Part shown: positions 1 through 6,363 of the stretch, in pieces
Position numbering within the stretch: the stretch's first letter is position 1
Layout of the letters: every line of letters starts with the position of its first letter
Source of the DNA: a bacterium
Lineage (GTDB): Bacteria; Patescibacteriota; Minisyncoccia; Portnoybacterales; JAGGTM01
NCBI GenBank assembly: GCA_021163745.1
Contig: JAGGTM010000092.1
Coordinates: 1-14,727, forward strand
Direction: 5' to 3'
DNA length: 14,727 nucleotides
Position numbers and translations under genes: made by a program
The notes under the pieces: generated by a model
Database searches by the model: none
Told to the model about the DNA's origin: nothing
Seen by the model: only the letters and a program-made list of their open reading frames with translations

Positions 1-2
1 AA

Positions 3-1088
3 TTTCTTAGATTTTTAGTGACAGTTCATCCAAAAGATATAGTAGGAGAGATTGCTGGAAAAGGTTCAAACGAAACATGGGCAGGAAAAAAAGCGAAGAA
101 AATCATAGATGAATTAAAAATTCCTTACGAGAATATAATTGTATCCTGTTTTGATATTGACACACAAGTGGAAGAAAAATATTTTTCTTGTTTAACTTAT
201 TATTATTTAACCTCCAAGAAGCCTACCAGAACTAGTTTTCAGCCAATTCCTTTGTACAATAACAATATCTGGCAAGCGCCATTATTTTCAAGATTAGTGG
301 CTACCTGTAATGTATTTTGGCAGATGTTTCAGCAATCCAGACCCGAGAAGTTGATTACCTACTCTTCACACTCTATGAGTTTTAAAGCACTCGTAGAAAT
401 GGGGTTTTGGCAAACTAATGTTGTTTCTGAAGATGCTGGAGTATTTTTAAAGGCATTTTTATTTTATAATGGAGATTATTATATTGTGCCTTTGTTTTAT
501 CCCATTTCTATGGATGCCTGCGTTGATAAAACTTTTTTTAAAACAGTAATTTCTCAATATCGCCAGCAGAGAAGATGGGCTTGGGGAGTTGAAGGAATTC
601 CTTATTTATTGTTTGGATTTTTGAAGGATACCATTTTAAAAATTAAATCGCATACTGGTAACAAACACAAAAAATTAAAGTTTATGTCTTGGCGTAAGAA
701 ATTTCGCTATGCTATTCTTCTTTTAGGTGGCTTTTATTCTTGGGCAGTTGCAGCTTTGATTATTCTGACCGGGGGATGGCTTCCGGTAATTTTAGGCGGA
801 AAAGAATTTAATGTAACTCTGCTCTCATATAATCTTCCTAGATTAACAGGACAGATAATGACTTTAGCAGTGATAGGAGTTTTTGTTTGTGCAATAATAG
901 GTTCTTTGCTTTTGCCTCCTCGGCCAAAAAATTCCTCTCGGATTAAAGCAATATTTGTGGTATTACAATGGATTTTTTTACCTGTAACTATGATAGTATT
1001 TGGGGCAATTCCTGCCTTGGAAGCACAGACAAGATTAATGTTTGGAAAATATATGGGATTTTGGGTAACTCCTAAAGTGAGAAAGTAG
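3..1088 (+). CDS. Membrane glycosyltransferase, GT2 / cellulose-synthase-like, 5'-truncated
   Basis: This is the C-terminal part of a processive-type family 2 glycosyltransferase, which uses a nucleotide sugar on the cytoplasmic side of the membrane. The frame stays open to the left edge (codons reading FLRFL precede the GTG at 18), so the start lies outside the window. Counting from that GTG, a DxD motif (FDIDTQ, residues 46-48) binds metal and nucleotide, an ED pair at 138-139 (VSEDAG) supplies the catalytic base, and QQRRW at 183-187 matches the Q(Q/R)xRW acceptor-site motif. About three hydrophobic membrane segments follow (roughly 230-260, 280-300 and 315-340). The order DxD, ED, QxxRW then membrane helices is the GT2 signature. 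The sugar and product (exopolysaccharide, cell wall glycan or glycoprotein) cannot be told. The gene is followed by 188 bp without a gene, so it probably ends its own unit. Confidence 0.85.
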   Translation, partial: FLRFLVTVHPKDIVGEIAGKGSNETWAGKKAKKIIDELKIPYENIIVSCFDIDTQVEEKYFSCLTYYYLTSKKPTRTSFQPIPLYNNNIWQAPLFSRLVATCNVFWQMFQQSRPEKLITYSSHSMSFKALVEMGFWQTNVVSEDAGVFLKAFLFYNGDYYIVPLFYPISMDACVDKTFFKTVISQYRQQRRWAWGVEGIPYLLFGFLKDTILKIKSHTGNKHKKLKFMSWRKKFRYAILLLGGFYSWAVAALIILTGGWLPVILGGKEFNVTLLSYNLPRLTGQIMTLAVIGVFVCAIIGSLLLPPRPKNSSRIKAIFVVLQWIFLPVTMIVFGAIPALEAQTRLMFGKYMGFWVTPKVRK

Positions 1089-1168
1089 CAATAATTTGGC
1101 TTTTAGCAACATACACAAATTATATACGAATTGAAGCATTTTTTAAAAATTCTTTTTTCTTCCTTATC

Positions 1169-1200
1169 ATCCCATATTTTGATATTTTGATATATGGGAT
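1169..1200. repeat. Inverted repeat with internal tandem octamer, glycosyltransferase-truB gap
   Basis: Arms atcccatat (1169-1177) and atatgggat (1192-1200) are perfect 9-bp complements around a 14-base loop. The octamer attttgat occurs twice in tandem at 1176-1191. There is no T-run after the stem, so it is a poor intrinsic terminator. It could be a transcript 3' end structure or a protein-binding palindrome. The rest of the 1089-1276 gap shows only AT-rich sequence. Confidence 0.5.
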
Positions 1201-1276
1201 AGTGCAGGGCAAAATTTGTTATTTAAATTATTGAAGAAGATTTCATTGAATTTAAAAAATATTTGCTCAAATTTTT

Positions 1277-1969
1277 ATGGAATCAAAAACCGGTTTTATT
1301 TTAATAAACAAACCTTCCGGTATTACCTCCCATAATGTTGTAGATTATTTAAGAAAGATAACCGGGATTAAAAAAATTGGGCACTCAGGAACTTTGGATC
1401 CTTTAGCCACAGGACTTTTGATTTTAGGCATAGGGAGAGGCGCCACGAAATTACTTTATAAATTTTTAAACGAGAAAAAGGAGTATATTGCAAAAATAAG
1501 ATTAGGAGCAACATCAACTACATATGATAGAGAAGGAGAAATAGTTTTTAAAAAAAATGTAAAGATTCCCACAAGACAAGAGATAAAAAATGTATTAAAG
1601 AGATTCTGTGGAAAGATAAAACAAATTCCCCCCCGTTTTTCTGCAAAAAAAATTAAAGGTAAAAAAATGTATGAGTTAGCCAGAAAAGGAGAGAAAGTAG
1701 AATTAAAACCAATAAAAGTAGAGATTTATAAAATTTATCTTTTAAAATATAAATGGCCATTTTTAGAAATAAAAGTGAATTGTTCTTCAGGGACATATAT
1801 AAGGTCATTGGCAAATGATATTGGGAAGGAATTAAATTGCGGAGGATACATTGAAGAATTAGCAAGAATAAGAATAGGAAAAATTTGCTTAAATGAAGCA
1901 GTTGATTTATATAAACTAAATTCTCAAAATTGGGAAAAATTTTTGATAGATATTTCTAAGATTTTATAA
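1277..1969 (+). CDS. truB: tRNA pseudouridine(55) synthase TruB, short form
   Basis: TruB isomerises uridine 55 in the T-loop of tRNAs to pseudouridine. The N-terminal motif FILINKPSGITSH (residues 7-19) and the catalytic block GHSGTLDPLATGLL (35-48) are clear, with D41 as the nucleophile. The SGTYIRSLANDIG motif near residues 171-183 is the third TruB signature. At 230 aa it is far shorter than the E. coli enzyme (about 314 aa) because it ends just after the catalytic fold and lacks the C-terminal PUA-like RNA-binding domain, as in other reduced bacteria. The ATG at 1277 places the family N-terminus correctly; no ribosome binding site is visible. It lies 39 bp upstream of archease and may share its transcript. 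Confidence 0.95.
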   Translation: MESKTGFILINKPSGITSHNVVDYLRKITGIKKIGHSGTLDPLATGLLILGIGRGATKLLYKFLNEKKEYIAKIRLGATSTTYDREGEIVFKKNVKIPTRQEIKNVLKRFCGKIKQIPPRFSAKKIKGKKMYELARKGEKVELKPIKVEIYKIYLLKYKWPFLEIKVNCSSGTYIRSLANDIGKELNCGGYIEELARIRIGKICLNEAVDLYKLNSQNWEKFLIDISKIL

Positions 1970-2008
1970 TTCGTTTCTTAAAGGATGAATTAGTTAATTT
2001 GTAAAACT

Positions 2009-2416
2009 ATGTTAAAATTTGAAATATTAGAGCATTTATCAGATTTGAAAATTAAAATTTTTGGCGGAGACAAGAAAGAACTTTTTGAAAATGCTGTTTT
2101 TGCCATAAGAGAATGTTTAAGGCCAGAAATAGAAGTTTCTAAAAAGAATACAAAATCAAAAATAAAAATAAAATCTACAGATTTGTTTTCTCTTTTAGTA
2201 GATTTTTTAAGCGAACTTTTATATCAGGCGCAAGTAAATAAGGAAATTTATCATAAAGTAAAGTTTGATAAATTTAGCGATACTGAACTTGAGGCAGAAT
2301 TGTTTGGAGAAAAAGTAAGAAGGTTTGGGCTTGAAATAAAAGGAGTTACCTATCATAATTTAAACATAGAAAAGAAAAATTCTCATTGGCAGGCAGTAGT
2401 TTTATTTGATATTTAA
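2009..2416 (+). CDS. Archease (RtcB ligase activator)
   Basis: Archease speeds guanylylation and turnover of the RNA ligase RtcB and broadens its NTP use. The 135-aa length is typical. The N-terminal EHLSDLKI motif (residues 8-15) holds the conserved acidic metal ligand D12. LLVDFLSELLYQA (around 62-74) and KGVTYHNLNI (around 111-120) are the other family hallmarks, and the protein ends in the usual hydrophobic strand with a terminal Asp (VVLFDI). The partner ligase rtcB lies in this window at 3748, separated by a repeat-rich gap and a two-gene unit. That proximity supports both calls. No Shine-Dalgarno precedes the ATG. Confidence 0.93.
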   Translation: MLKFEILEHLSDLKIKIFGGDKKELFENAVFAIRECLRPEIEVSKKNTKSKIKIKSTDLFSLLVDFLSELLYQAQVNKEIYHKVKFDKFSDTELEAELFGEKVRRFGLEIKGVTYHNLNIEKKNSHWQAVVLFDI

Positions 2417-2430
2417 TTGTATTTGGTAAT

Positions 2431-2574
2431 ATCTCCCCCCTTCGTAAGGGGGGAGATTAAGAGGGGGATAGAAGTTATTGCTTCCTTTCCCCTCCCCCCT
2501 CTATCTCCCCCCTCCCAGAGGGAGGGGGGAGATTAAAATAAGGAATATCTCCCTCCTTGGTAAGGGGGGAGATA
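2431..2574. repeat. Cluster of three related C/G-rich palindromes
   Basis: Three hairpins of one family stand in a row. The first pairs 2431-2442 with 2446-2457 (12 bp, triloop cgt). The second pairs 2503-2516 with 2520-2533 (14 bp, loop aga). The third pairs 2546-2558 with 2562-2574 (13 bp with one G-T, loop ggt). All share a core of atctcccccc opposite ggggggagat, often flanked by agaggggg or its complement. They contrast sharply with the AT-rich surroundings. They look like copies of a dispersed non-coding palindrome (REP or MITE-like). Because the arms are near perfect on both strands, orientation cannot be assigned. The open frames across them are repeat artefacts. Confidence 0.8.
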
Positions 2575-2597
2575 AAGAGGGGGGGATGGCACGATGC

Positions 2598-2639
2598 TTG
2601 GCAATTGGCAGTTAGCAATTGGCAATTAGCAGTTGGCAA
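2598..2639. repeat. Tandem heptamer repeat, six units
   Basis: Six 7-base units abut exactly: TTGGCAA, TTGGCAG, TTAGCAA, TTGGCAA, TTAGCAG and TTGGCAA. Only positions 3 (G/A) and 7 (A/G) vary. The array lies between the triple palindrome cluster and the 17-bp hairpin at 2650. The 7-base period does not suit coding DNA, although three units make 21 bases and therefore give an accidental repeating peptide on the minus strand. Function is unknown. Confidence 0.85.
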
Positions 2640-2649
2640 GAGAATCTTA

Positions 2650-2693
2650 AGGGTCTTACCCCCTCCCACATCTGTCGGAGGGGGTAAGACCCT
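2650..2693. repeat. Long palindrome, 17-bp perfect stem
   Basis: The arm at 2650-2666 (agggtcttaccccctcc) pairs perfectly with 2677-2693. The 10-base loop can add 3 more pairs after one mismatch (2668-2670 with 2673-2675). The C5-T-CC core relates it to the palindromes at 2431-2574, but the agggtctta outer arm is different. No T-run follows, so it is unlikely to be a simple terminator. Confidence 0.8.
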
Positions 2694-2707
2694 AATGAAA
2701 AAGATTT

Positions 2708-2754
2708 CTATCTTGCAGAGGAGATTTTTCTCTTCCTGAGGGAGAGGAAGATAG
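2708..2754. repeat. Degenerate palindrome, likely decayed copy of the same family
   Basis: Outer arms ctatctt (2708-2714) and aagatag (2748-2754) are complementary, and an alternative inner stem pairs tcttcct (2731-2737) with aggaaga (2745-2751). Read on the minus strand the block begins with ccccctctatctt, close to the flank of the palindrome at 2503 (ccccctctatctc). This suggests a diverged copy in the opposite orientation. Confidence 0.5.
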
Positions 2755-2774
2755 AGGGGGTTAATTTAAAAAAT

Positions 2775-2802
2775 TTGAAAGATATTTTAAAAGTAATATA
2801 AT
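2775..2802 (+). promoter_or_regulatory. Sigma70-like promoter for the 2814-3620 unit
   Basis: TTGAAA at 2775-2780 (5 of 6 to consensus) is followed after 16 bp by a perfect TATAAT at 2797-2802. The expected start of transcription is near 2809, only about five bases before the ATG at 2814, so the mRNA would be leaderless or nearly so. This fits the absence of a Shine-Dalgarno sequence. AT-rich DNA gives chance matches, but this one is well spaced and well placed. Confidence 0.6.
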
Positions 2803-2813
2803 TAAATAAAAAA

Positions 2814-3170
2814 ATGGAACTTTCAAAATTACTAGGTATTATTATTCTTTTTATTGGCCTTAGTATTATTTTTTGGGGGATTTATCAAGTGTTTAAAGTT
2901 TACTCTCAAGTCATTAATCCTCCGAGTTTTTTTAAGCCAATTTCTCATACAAAAGAAGGAAGTTTAAATTTATCCGAGGGAGATTTGAACTCTCAAATGA
3001 GATCTGTAATGCAAGAACAACTCAATAAAATTCTGCCAAGCAATTATATTACCGAACTTTTAAATTATATTACTTTTTCTATTTTAATAGGTATATTTAT
3101 TTTTGCTGGTTACAGGATTTCTATAATAGGAGTTAAATTAATAAGTGCTCCTTCCGAATCTTCCTCTTAA
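2814..3170 (+). CDS. Small two-helix membrane protein, function unknown
   Basis: This 118-aa protein has an N-terminal hydrophobic helix (about residues 6-27), a polar middle part of some 55 residues, and a second hydrophobic helix (about 85-112), ending in a Ser-rich tail. The hydrophilic middle and paired helices suggest an inner-membrane protein with one exposed loop. Proteins of this build are common in Parcubacteria-like genomes, but I know of no assigned function. It begins 12 bp after a consensus -10 box and ends 9 bp before the next gene, with which it forms a two-gene unit closed by the terminator at 3644. Confidence 0.75.
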   Translation: MELSKLLGIIILFIGLSIIFWGIYQVFKVYSQVINPPSFFKPISHTKEGSLNLSEGDLNSQMRSVMQEQLNKILPSNYITELLNYITFSILIGIFIFAGYRISIIGVKLISAPSESSS

Positions 3171-3179
3171 TAGAAAAAT

Positions 3180-3620
3180 ATGAAAAAAGAAAATTTAATT
3201 TTTCAGGCAAAAAATAATTATTTAAAAGAAGGTTTTTCTTGTGGTGAGGCATTAGTAAAAGCAATAAAAGATGCTGAATTATTTGAAGTATCTGACGAAG
3301 TTTTAAAAATTACTTCTTGTTTTAAGACCGGAATTGGAATGAAAAAAAATTTTTGCGGTGCACTCCTTGCAGGAATAGTTTTGATTGGTTTAAAATATGG
3401 GAGAATTAAAAAAGAAGAAAGTCCTCAAAGAGCATTAGATACAACAGCACAACTTTACGAGGAATTTGAAAAAGAATTTGGCAGTGTAAAATGTGGTGAA
3501 CTTTTAAAAGAATTTATCGAAAAAGATGCTTTAGAGAGCCAAGAAAGAAAAGAATTCTGTGCCAACAATTTTATTAGTTTTGTAGTTAAAAAAATAGAAG
3601 AGATTTTAAAAGAGAAATAA
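3180..3620 (+). CDS. C_GCAxxG_C_C family probable redox protein
   Basis: This is a small cysteine protein of the family named for the pattern C...GCAxxG...C...C. Visible cysteines are C21 (FSCGEAL), C47 (TSCFKTGIG), C59 (FCGALLAG), C105 (VKCGELL) and C127 (EFCANN). The block from 43 to 75, with GIG, CGALLAG, LIGLKYGR, is the family core. The 146-aa length and helical make-up are typical. The family is thought to be redox-active or metal-binding, often seen near reductases or transporters, but the biochemical role is not settled. Here its only operon partner is the membrane protein 9 bp upstream. A strong terminator starts 24 bp after the stop. Confidence 0.85.
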   Translation: MKKENLIFQAKNNYLKEGFSCGEALVKAIKDAELFEVSDEVLKITSCFKTGIGMKKNFCGALLAGIVLIGLKYGRIKKEESPQRALDTTAQLYEEFEKEFGSVKCGELLKEFIEKDALESQERKEFCANNFISFVVKKIEEILKEK

Positions 3621-3643
3621 TTTTTTGTTTTATAAAGAGCTAT

Positions 3644-3668
3644 AAGGCGGGATTATCCCGCCTTTTTT
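3644..3668 (+). terminator. Rho-independent terminator after the C_GCAxxG_C_C gene
   Basis: Arms aaggcggga (3644-3652) and tcccgcctt (3656-3664) form a 9-bp stem with a 3-base loop, followed by a run of T (3663-3668). This is a canonical intrinsic terminator and separates the upstream unit from rtcB. Confidence 0.93.
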
Positions 3669-3670
3669 AT

Positions 3671-3703
3671 CTCATATCATTTTTGTTGCAAAAGTGATAT
3701 GGG
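3671..3703. promoter_or_regulatory. Long inverted repeat upstream of rtcB, possible operator or RNA structure
   Basis: Bases 3671-3685 pair with 3689-3703 (15 positions, two of them G-T) around a ttg loop; the core arm is catatcatttttg. It lies directly after the terminator T-run and just before the possible rtcB promoter. It lacks its own T-run. As DNA it is a near-perfect operator-like palindrome; as RNA it could add to termination of the upstream transcript. Which of these it is cannot be decided from sequence. Confidence 0.5.
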
Positions 3704-3712
3704 GATTACCTT

Positions 3713-3740
3713 TTGTATTTTTAATTTTATTTGATATACT
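3713..3740 (+). promoter_or_regulatory. Possible rtcB promoter
   Basis: TATACT at 3735-3740 is a 5 of 6 match to a -10 box; a weak TTGTAT lies 16 bp upstream (3713-3718), matching only the TTG of a -35. Transcription would start about at the rtcB ATG at 3748, giving a leaderless message, as inferred for the promoter at 2775. Because the upstream unit ends in a terminator, a promoter is needed somewhere here. Confidence 0.4.
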
Positions 3741-3747
3741 AAAATAT

Positions 3748-5190
3748 ATGATTTCTAAAAAGGATTTTATAAAAATAAAAGATTATCTTTGGGAGATTTC
3801 TAAATCTTTTAGGCCGGATATGAGAGTGCCGGCACGGATTTATGTTTCTGAAAAGATGTTAGATGAAGTTTTTAGAGATAAATCTTTAGAGCAATTGGTT
3901 AATACTACAACTTTACCTGGAATTGTGAAATATGCCATCGGAATGCCTGATATACATGAGGGCTATGGGCCACCAATTGGTGGGGTGGGTGCAATGAGAT
4001 ATCCGGAGGGGGTGATTTCGCCTGGGTTTGTAGGTTTCGACGAGAACTGCGGCGTCCGTTTATTGCTTTCTGAATATACTGAAAAAGAAATTAGACCTTA
4101 TTTAGAAAAATTGGCTACTGAAATTCAAAAAGAAGTTCCTTCAGGTTTGGGGAGAGGAAGGCAGATAAAATTGTCAATCGAAGAAATTAATAAAATTTTA
4201 GAAGGAGGAGTGCCTTATTTGGTAGAAAAAGGTTATGGAGAAAAAGAAGATATTGAAAATTGCGAGCATCAAGGAAAAATGGAAATGGCAGATGCCAGTT
4301 GTGTTTCTGAGAAAGCAAAAAATCGAGGCAGAGATCAGGTAGGGACCCTCGGAAGCGGAAATCATTTTTGCGAAATTCAAAAAGTTGAGGAGATTTTTGA
4401 TGAAGAAGTTGCTAAAATTTTTGGATTATTTAAAGACCAAGTTGTAATAATGATTCATACTGGTTCTCGCGGTCTTGGCCATCAAAATTGCACTGATTAT
4501 TTAAGAATTTTAATGCCCATTTATCCGAAATATGGAATAAAATTGCCCGATAAAGAACTTTGCTGTGTGCCGTTTAATTCTCCGGAAGGTCAGAGATTTT
4601 TTAAGGCAATGTCAGCGGCTTGTAATTTTGCTTGGGCAAACCGGCATATGATAGCTTTTTATACTAGAAAGGCCTGGCAAAAAGTTTTAGGAAAAAATGC
4701 TAGATTAAAATTACTCTACGATGTGGCTCATAATATTGCCAAAATTGAAGAGCATAATATTGATGGCAAAAAAATGAAATTGATTGTTCACCGCAAAGGA
4801 GCCACTCGGGCTTTTCCAGCAAATCATCCTGAAATTCCTGAAAAATACAAAAAAGTTGGCCAGCCAGTTTTACTTCCCGGCACTATGGGTACGGCTTCTT
4901 ATGTTTGTGTGGGAACAGAGAAATCTAAAGAGGCTTTTTATACTGTAAATCACGGAGCCGGAAGGACAATGTCGCGTCGGCAAGCCACAAGAACAATTTC
5001 TGGAAAAGAGATAGTAGAAAACTTGAAGAAAAGAGGAATTATTGTTAAATGTTATTCTTGGAGAGGTATTGCAGAAGAAGCCCCAATGGCTTATAAAGAT
5101 ATTAATAATGTGGTAGAAGTAGTGCATAATGCTGGACTTTCTAAAAAAGTAGCAAAATTAAGACCTTTAGCGGTGATAAAAGGAGAATAA
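3748..5190 (+). CDS. rtcB: RtcB, GTP-dependent RNA-splicing ligase (3'-phosphate/5'-OH)
   Basis: RtcB joins RNA 3'-phosphate or 2',3'-cyclic phosphate ends to 5'-OH ends in RNA repair or tRNA splicing, using Mn2+ and GTP. From the ATG at 3748 the protein is 480 aa, the family size. Catalytic features are all present: GFDENCGVRLL with D98 and C101, GTLGSGNHFCE with N205 and H206, HTGSRGLGHQ with H237, VHRKGATRAFP with H348, and NHGAGRTMSRRQA with H402, the likely guanylylation site. The C-terminus PLAVIKGE carries the conserved Lys. The frame stays open upstream to a GTG at 3694, but those 18 extra residues are hydrophobic, cover the putative promoter and are not part of the family, so 3748 is preferred. 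Archease at 2009 is its cofactor protein. Confidence 0.96.
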   Translation: MISKKDFIKIKDYLWEISKSFRPDMRVPARIYVSEKMLDEVFRDKSLEQLVNTTTLPGIVKYAIGMPDIHEGYGPPIGGVGAMRYPEGVISPGFVGFDENCGVRLLLSEYTEKEIRPYLEKLATEIQKEVPSGLGRGRQIKLSIEEINKILEGGVPYLVEKGYGEKEDIENCEHQGKMEMADASCVSEKAKNRGRDQVGTLGSGNHFCEIQKVEEIFDEEVAKIFGLFKDQVVIMIHTGSRGLGHQNCTDYLRILMPIYPKYGIKLPDKELCCVPFNSPEGQRFFKAMSAACNFAWANRHMIAFYTRKAWQKVLGKNARLKLLYDVAHNIAKIEEHNIDGKKMKLIVHRKGATRAFPANHPEIPEKYKKVGQPVLLPGTMGTASYVCVGTEKSKEAFYTVNHGAGRTMSRRQATRTISGKEIVENLKKRGIIVKCYSWRGIAEEAPMAYKDINNVVEVVHNAGLSKKVAKLRPLAVIKGE

Positions 5191-5237
5191 AAAATCAAAA
5201 AACTTTATGGGTGAATTATTAAAACTGTTTTTTATTT

Positions 5238-5411
5238 ATGAGCAAGAAACGATTTTCAAAAAGCCTGAGGAAATTTATTCGTAAAGAAAAAGCCCGGATT
5301 AGAAGGGAATTTTTGGATATAAAAAGACAAGAAGAAGAGATTAAAAAATTGTATGAAAAAGTGCAAAGCTCAAAGGACAAAAACAGAAATAAGAAAAAGC
5401 ATAATTCGTAA
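5238..5411 (+). CDS. Small, very basic hypothetical protein (57 aa)
   Basis: An ATG at 5238 opens a 57-codon frame starting MSKKRFSKSLRKFIRKEKAR and ending at TAA 5409-5411. The product is rich in Lys, Arg and Glu, with no hydrophobic stretch and a likely long helix (residues about 8-45, including RREFLDIKRQEEEIKKLYEK). Such a protein could bind nucleic acid or the ribosome, but no family is recognised with certainty. It fills most of the gap between rtcB (47 bp upstream) and the aminotransferase (36 bp downstream). No other frame explains this stretch, and its AGA/AAA-rich codon use matches its neighbours. There is no Shine-Dalgarno. Confidence 0.6.
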   Translation: MSKKRFSKSLRKFIRKEKARIRREFLDIKRQEEEIKKLYEKVQSSKDKNRNKKKHNS

Positions 5412-5447
5412 TGATATTAGGGCAAAAAAAGATTTAATAAAATTATT

Positions 5448-6344
5448 ATGAAGGAAATAAAAAAAATTTGGTTTAACGGAAAATTTATTGACTGGAAAAA
5501 TGCGAAAGTTCATATTTTGACCCATACTCTTCATTATGGCGGAGGAGTATTTGAGGGTATAAGGGCTTACAAAACAGAAAAAGGAACCGCAGTTTTCAGG
5601 TTGAAAGATCATATTAGACGACTTTTTTATTCTGCTTCTTGTCTGGAGATGAAGATTCCTTTTTCTCAAAAAGAGCTTGAGAAGGCGGTTTTGAATTTGA
5701 TTAAGGTGAATAAGCTTGAGGAATGCTACATTAGACCAATTGCCTTTTTTGGTTATGGAAAGATGGGATTAAATCCAAAAGGGGTTCCGGTAGACACTGG
5801 TATAATTGTTTGGCCATGGGAAGCATATCTAGGAGAGAGACCGATAAGCGTGAAAGTCTCAAAGTATATCAGAATTCATCCACGTTCAACCGTGGCTGAT
5901 GCTAAAATCTGCGGACATTATGTTAATTCTATTTTAGCCAGTTTAGAGGCACAAAAAGCAGGATTTAAAGAATCTCTTTTTCTGGATTTTGAGGGTTTTG
6001 TTGCTGAAGGCCCTGGAGAAAACATCTTTATGGTGAAAAATAAAAAGCTCTTTACTCCTTCTTGTGGTTCTATTCTTCCTGGCATTACTAGAGATACTAT
6101 TTTTAAAATCGCTGGAGATTTAGGAATTGAAGCAAGAGAGAAAAAAATAACTCTAAAAGAGTTAAAACAGGCAGATGAGGCTTTTTTTGCTGGAACTGCT
6201 GTGGAAATTTGCCCTGTGGCAAAGATTGATGCCGACTTGATAAATAAAGGGAAAATAGGTGAGATTACTCAGAGAATAAAGAATTTGTACCAAAAAATTG
6301 TTCATGGAAAAGAAAAAAAGTATCTTTATTGGCTTCAATTTTAA
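5448..6344 (+). CDS. ilvE: Branched-chain-type class IV aminotransferase
   Basis: This is a PLP fold-type IV transaminase that exchanges amino groups between glutamate and branched-chain or related 2-oxo acids. The N-terminal IWFNGKFIDW, HTLHYGGGVFEGIRAY (27-41) and MGLNPKGV (106-113) blocks are classic BCAT. K153 in ADAKICGHYVNS is the Schiff-base lysine, and EGPGENIF (187-194) and LPGITRDT follow in order. At 298 aa it is the usual length (E. coli IlvE is about 309). No ilvB/C/D genes are nearby; instead chorismate mutase begins 19 bp downstream, followed by TyrA-PheA. That context suggests it may transaminate phenylpyruvate and 4-hydroxyphenylpyruvate, giving the last step to Phe and Tyr. 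The class is secure; substrate preference is inferred from neighbours. Confidence 0.92.
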   Translation: MKEIKKIWFNGKFIDWKNAKVHILTHTLHYGGGVFEGIRAYKTEKGTAVFRLKDHIRRLFYSASCLEMKIPFSQKELEKAVLNLIKVNKLEECYIRPIAFFGYGKMGLNPKGVPVDTGIIVWPWEAYLGERPISVKVSKYIRIHPRSTVADAKICGHYVNSILASLEAQKAGFKESLFLDFEGFVAEGPGENIFMVKNKKLFTPSCGSILPGITRDTIFKIAGDLGIEAREKKITLKELKQADEAFFAGTAVEICPVAKIDADLINKGKIGEITQRIKNLYQKIVHGKEKKYLYWLQF

Positions 6345-6363
6345 AGTAGGCCTTAAAAGATAA

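Noticed and set aside
1653..1865. Minus-strand open frame inside truB
   Set aside because: It lies wholly within a well-conserved gene and is a shadow of AT-rich coding DNA.
2431..2457. Intrinsic terminator of truB-archease
   Set aside because: The hairpin is strong and lies 15 bp after the archease stop, but it is followed by gattaagagg instead of a T-run and it belongs to a repeat family; it may still stop transcription, but this cannot be claimed.
2431..2693. CRISPR array
   Set aside because: The repeats are palindromes of unequal length and spacing, without uniform spacers, and no cas genes are present.
2475..2739. Short open frames on both strands across the palindrome and heptamer cluster
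   Set aside because: They are products of the repeats: the minus-strand frame translates the heptamer array as a repeating peptide, and neither matches the codon use of neighbouring genes.
3694..3747. Extended RtcB N-terminus from a GTG at 3694
   Set aside because: The 18 added residues are hydrophobic, unlike any RtcB N-terminus, and cover the inverted repeat end and putative promoter; ATG 3748 gives the family length of 480 aa.
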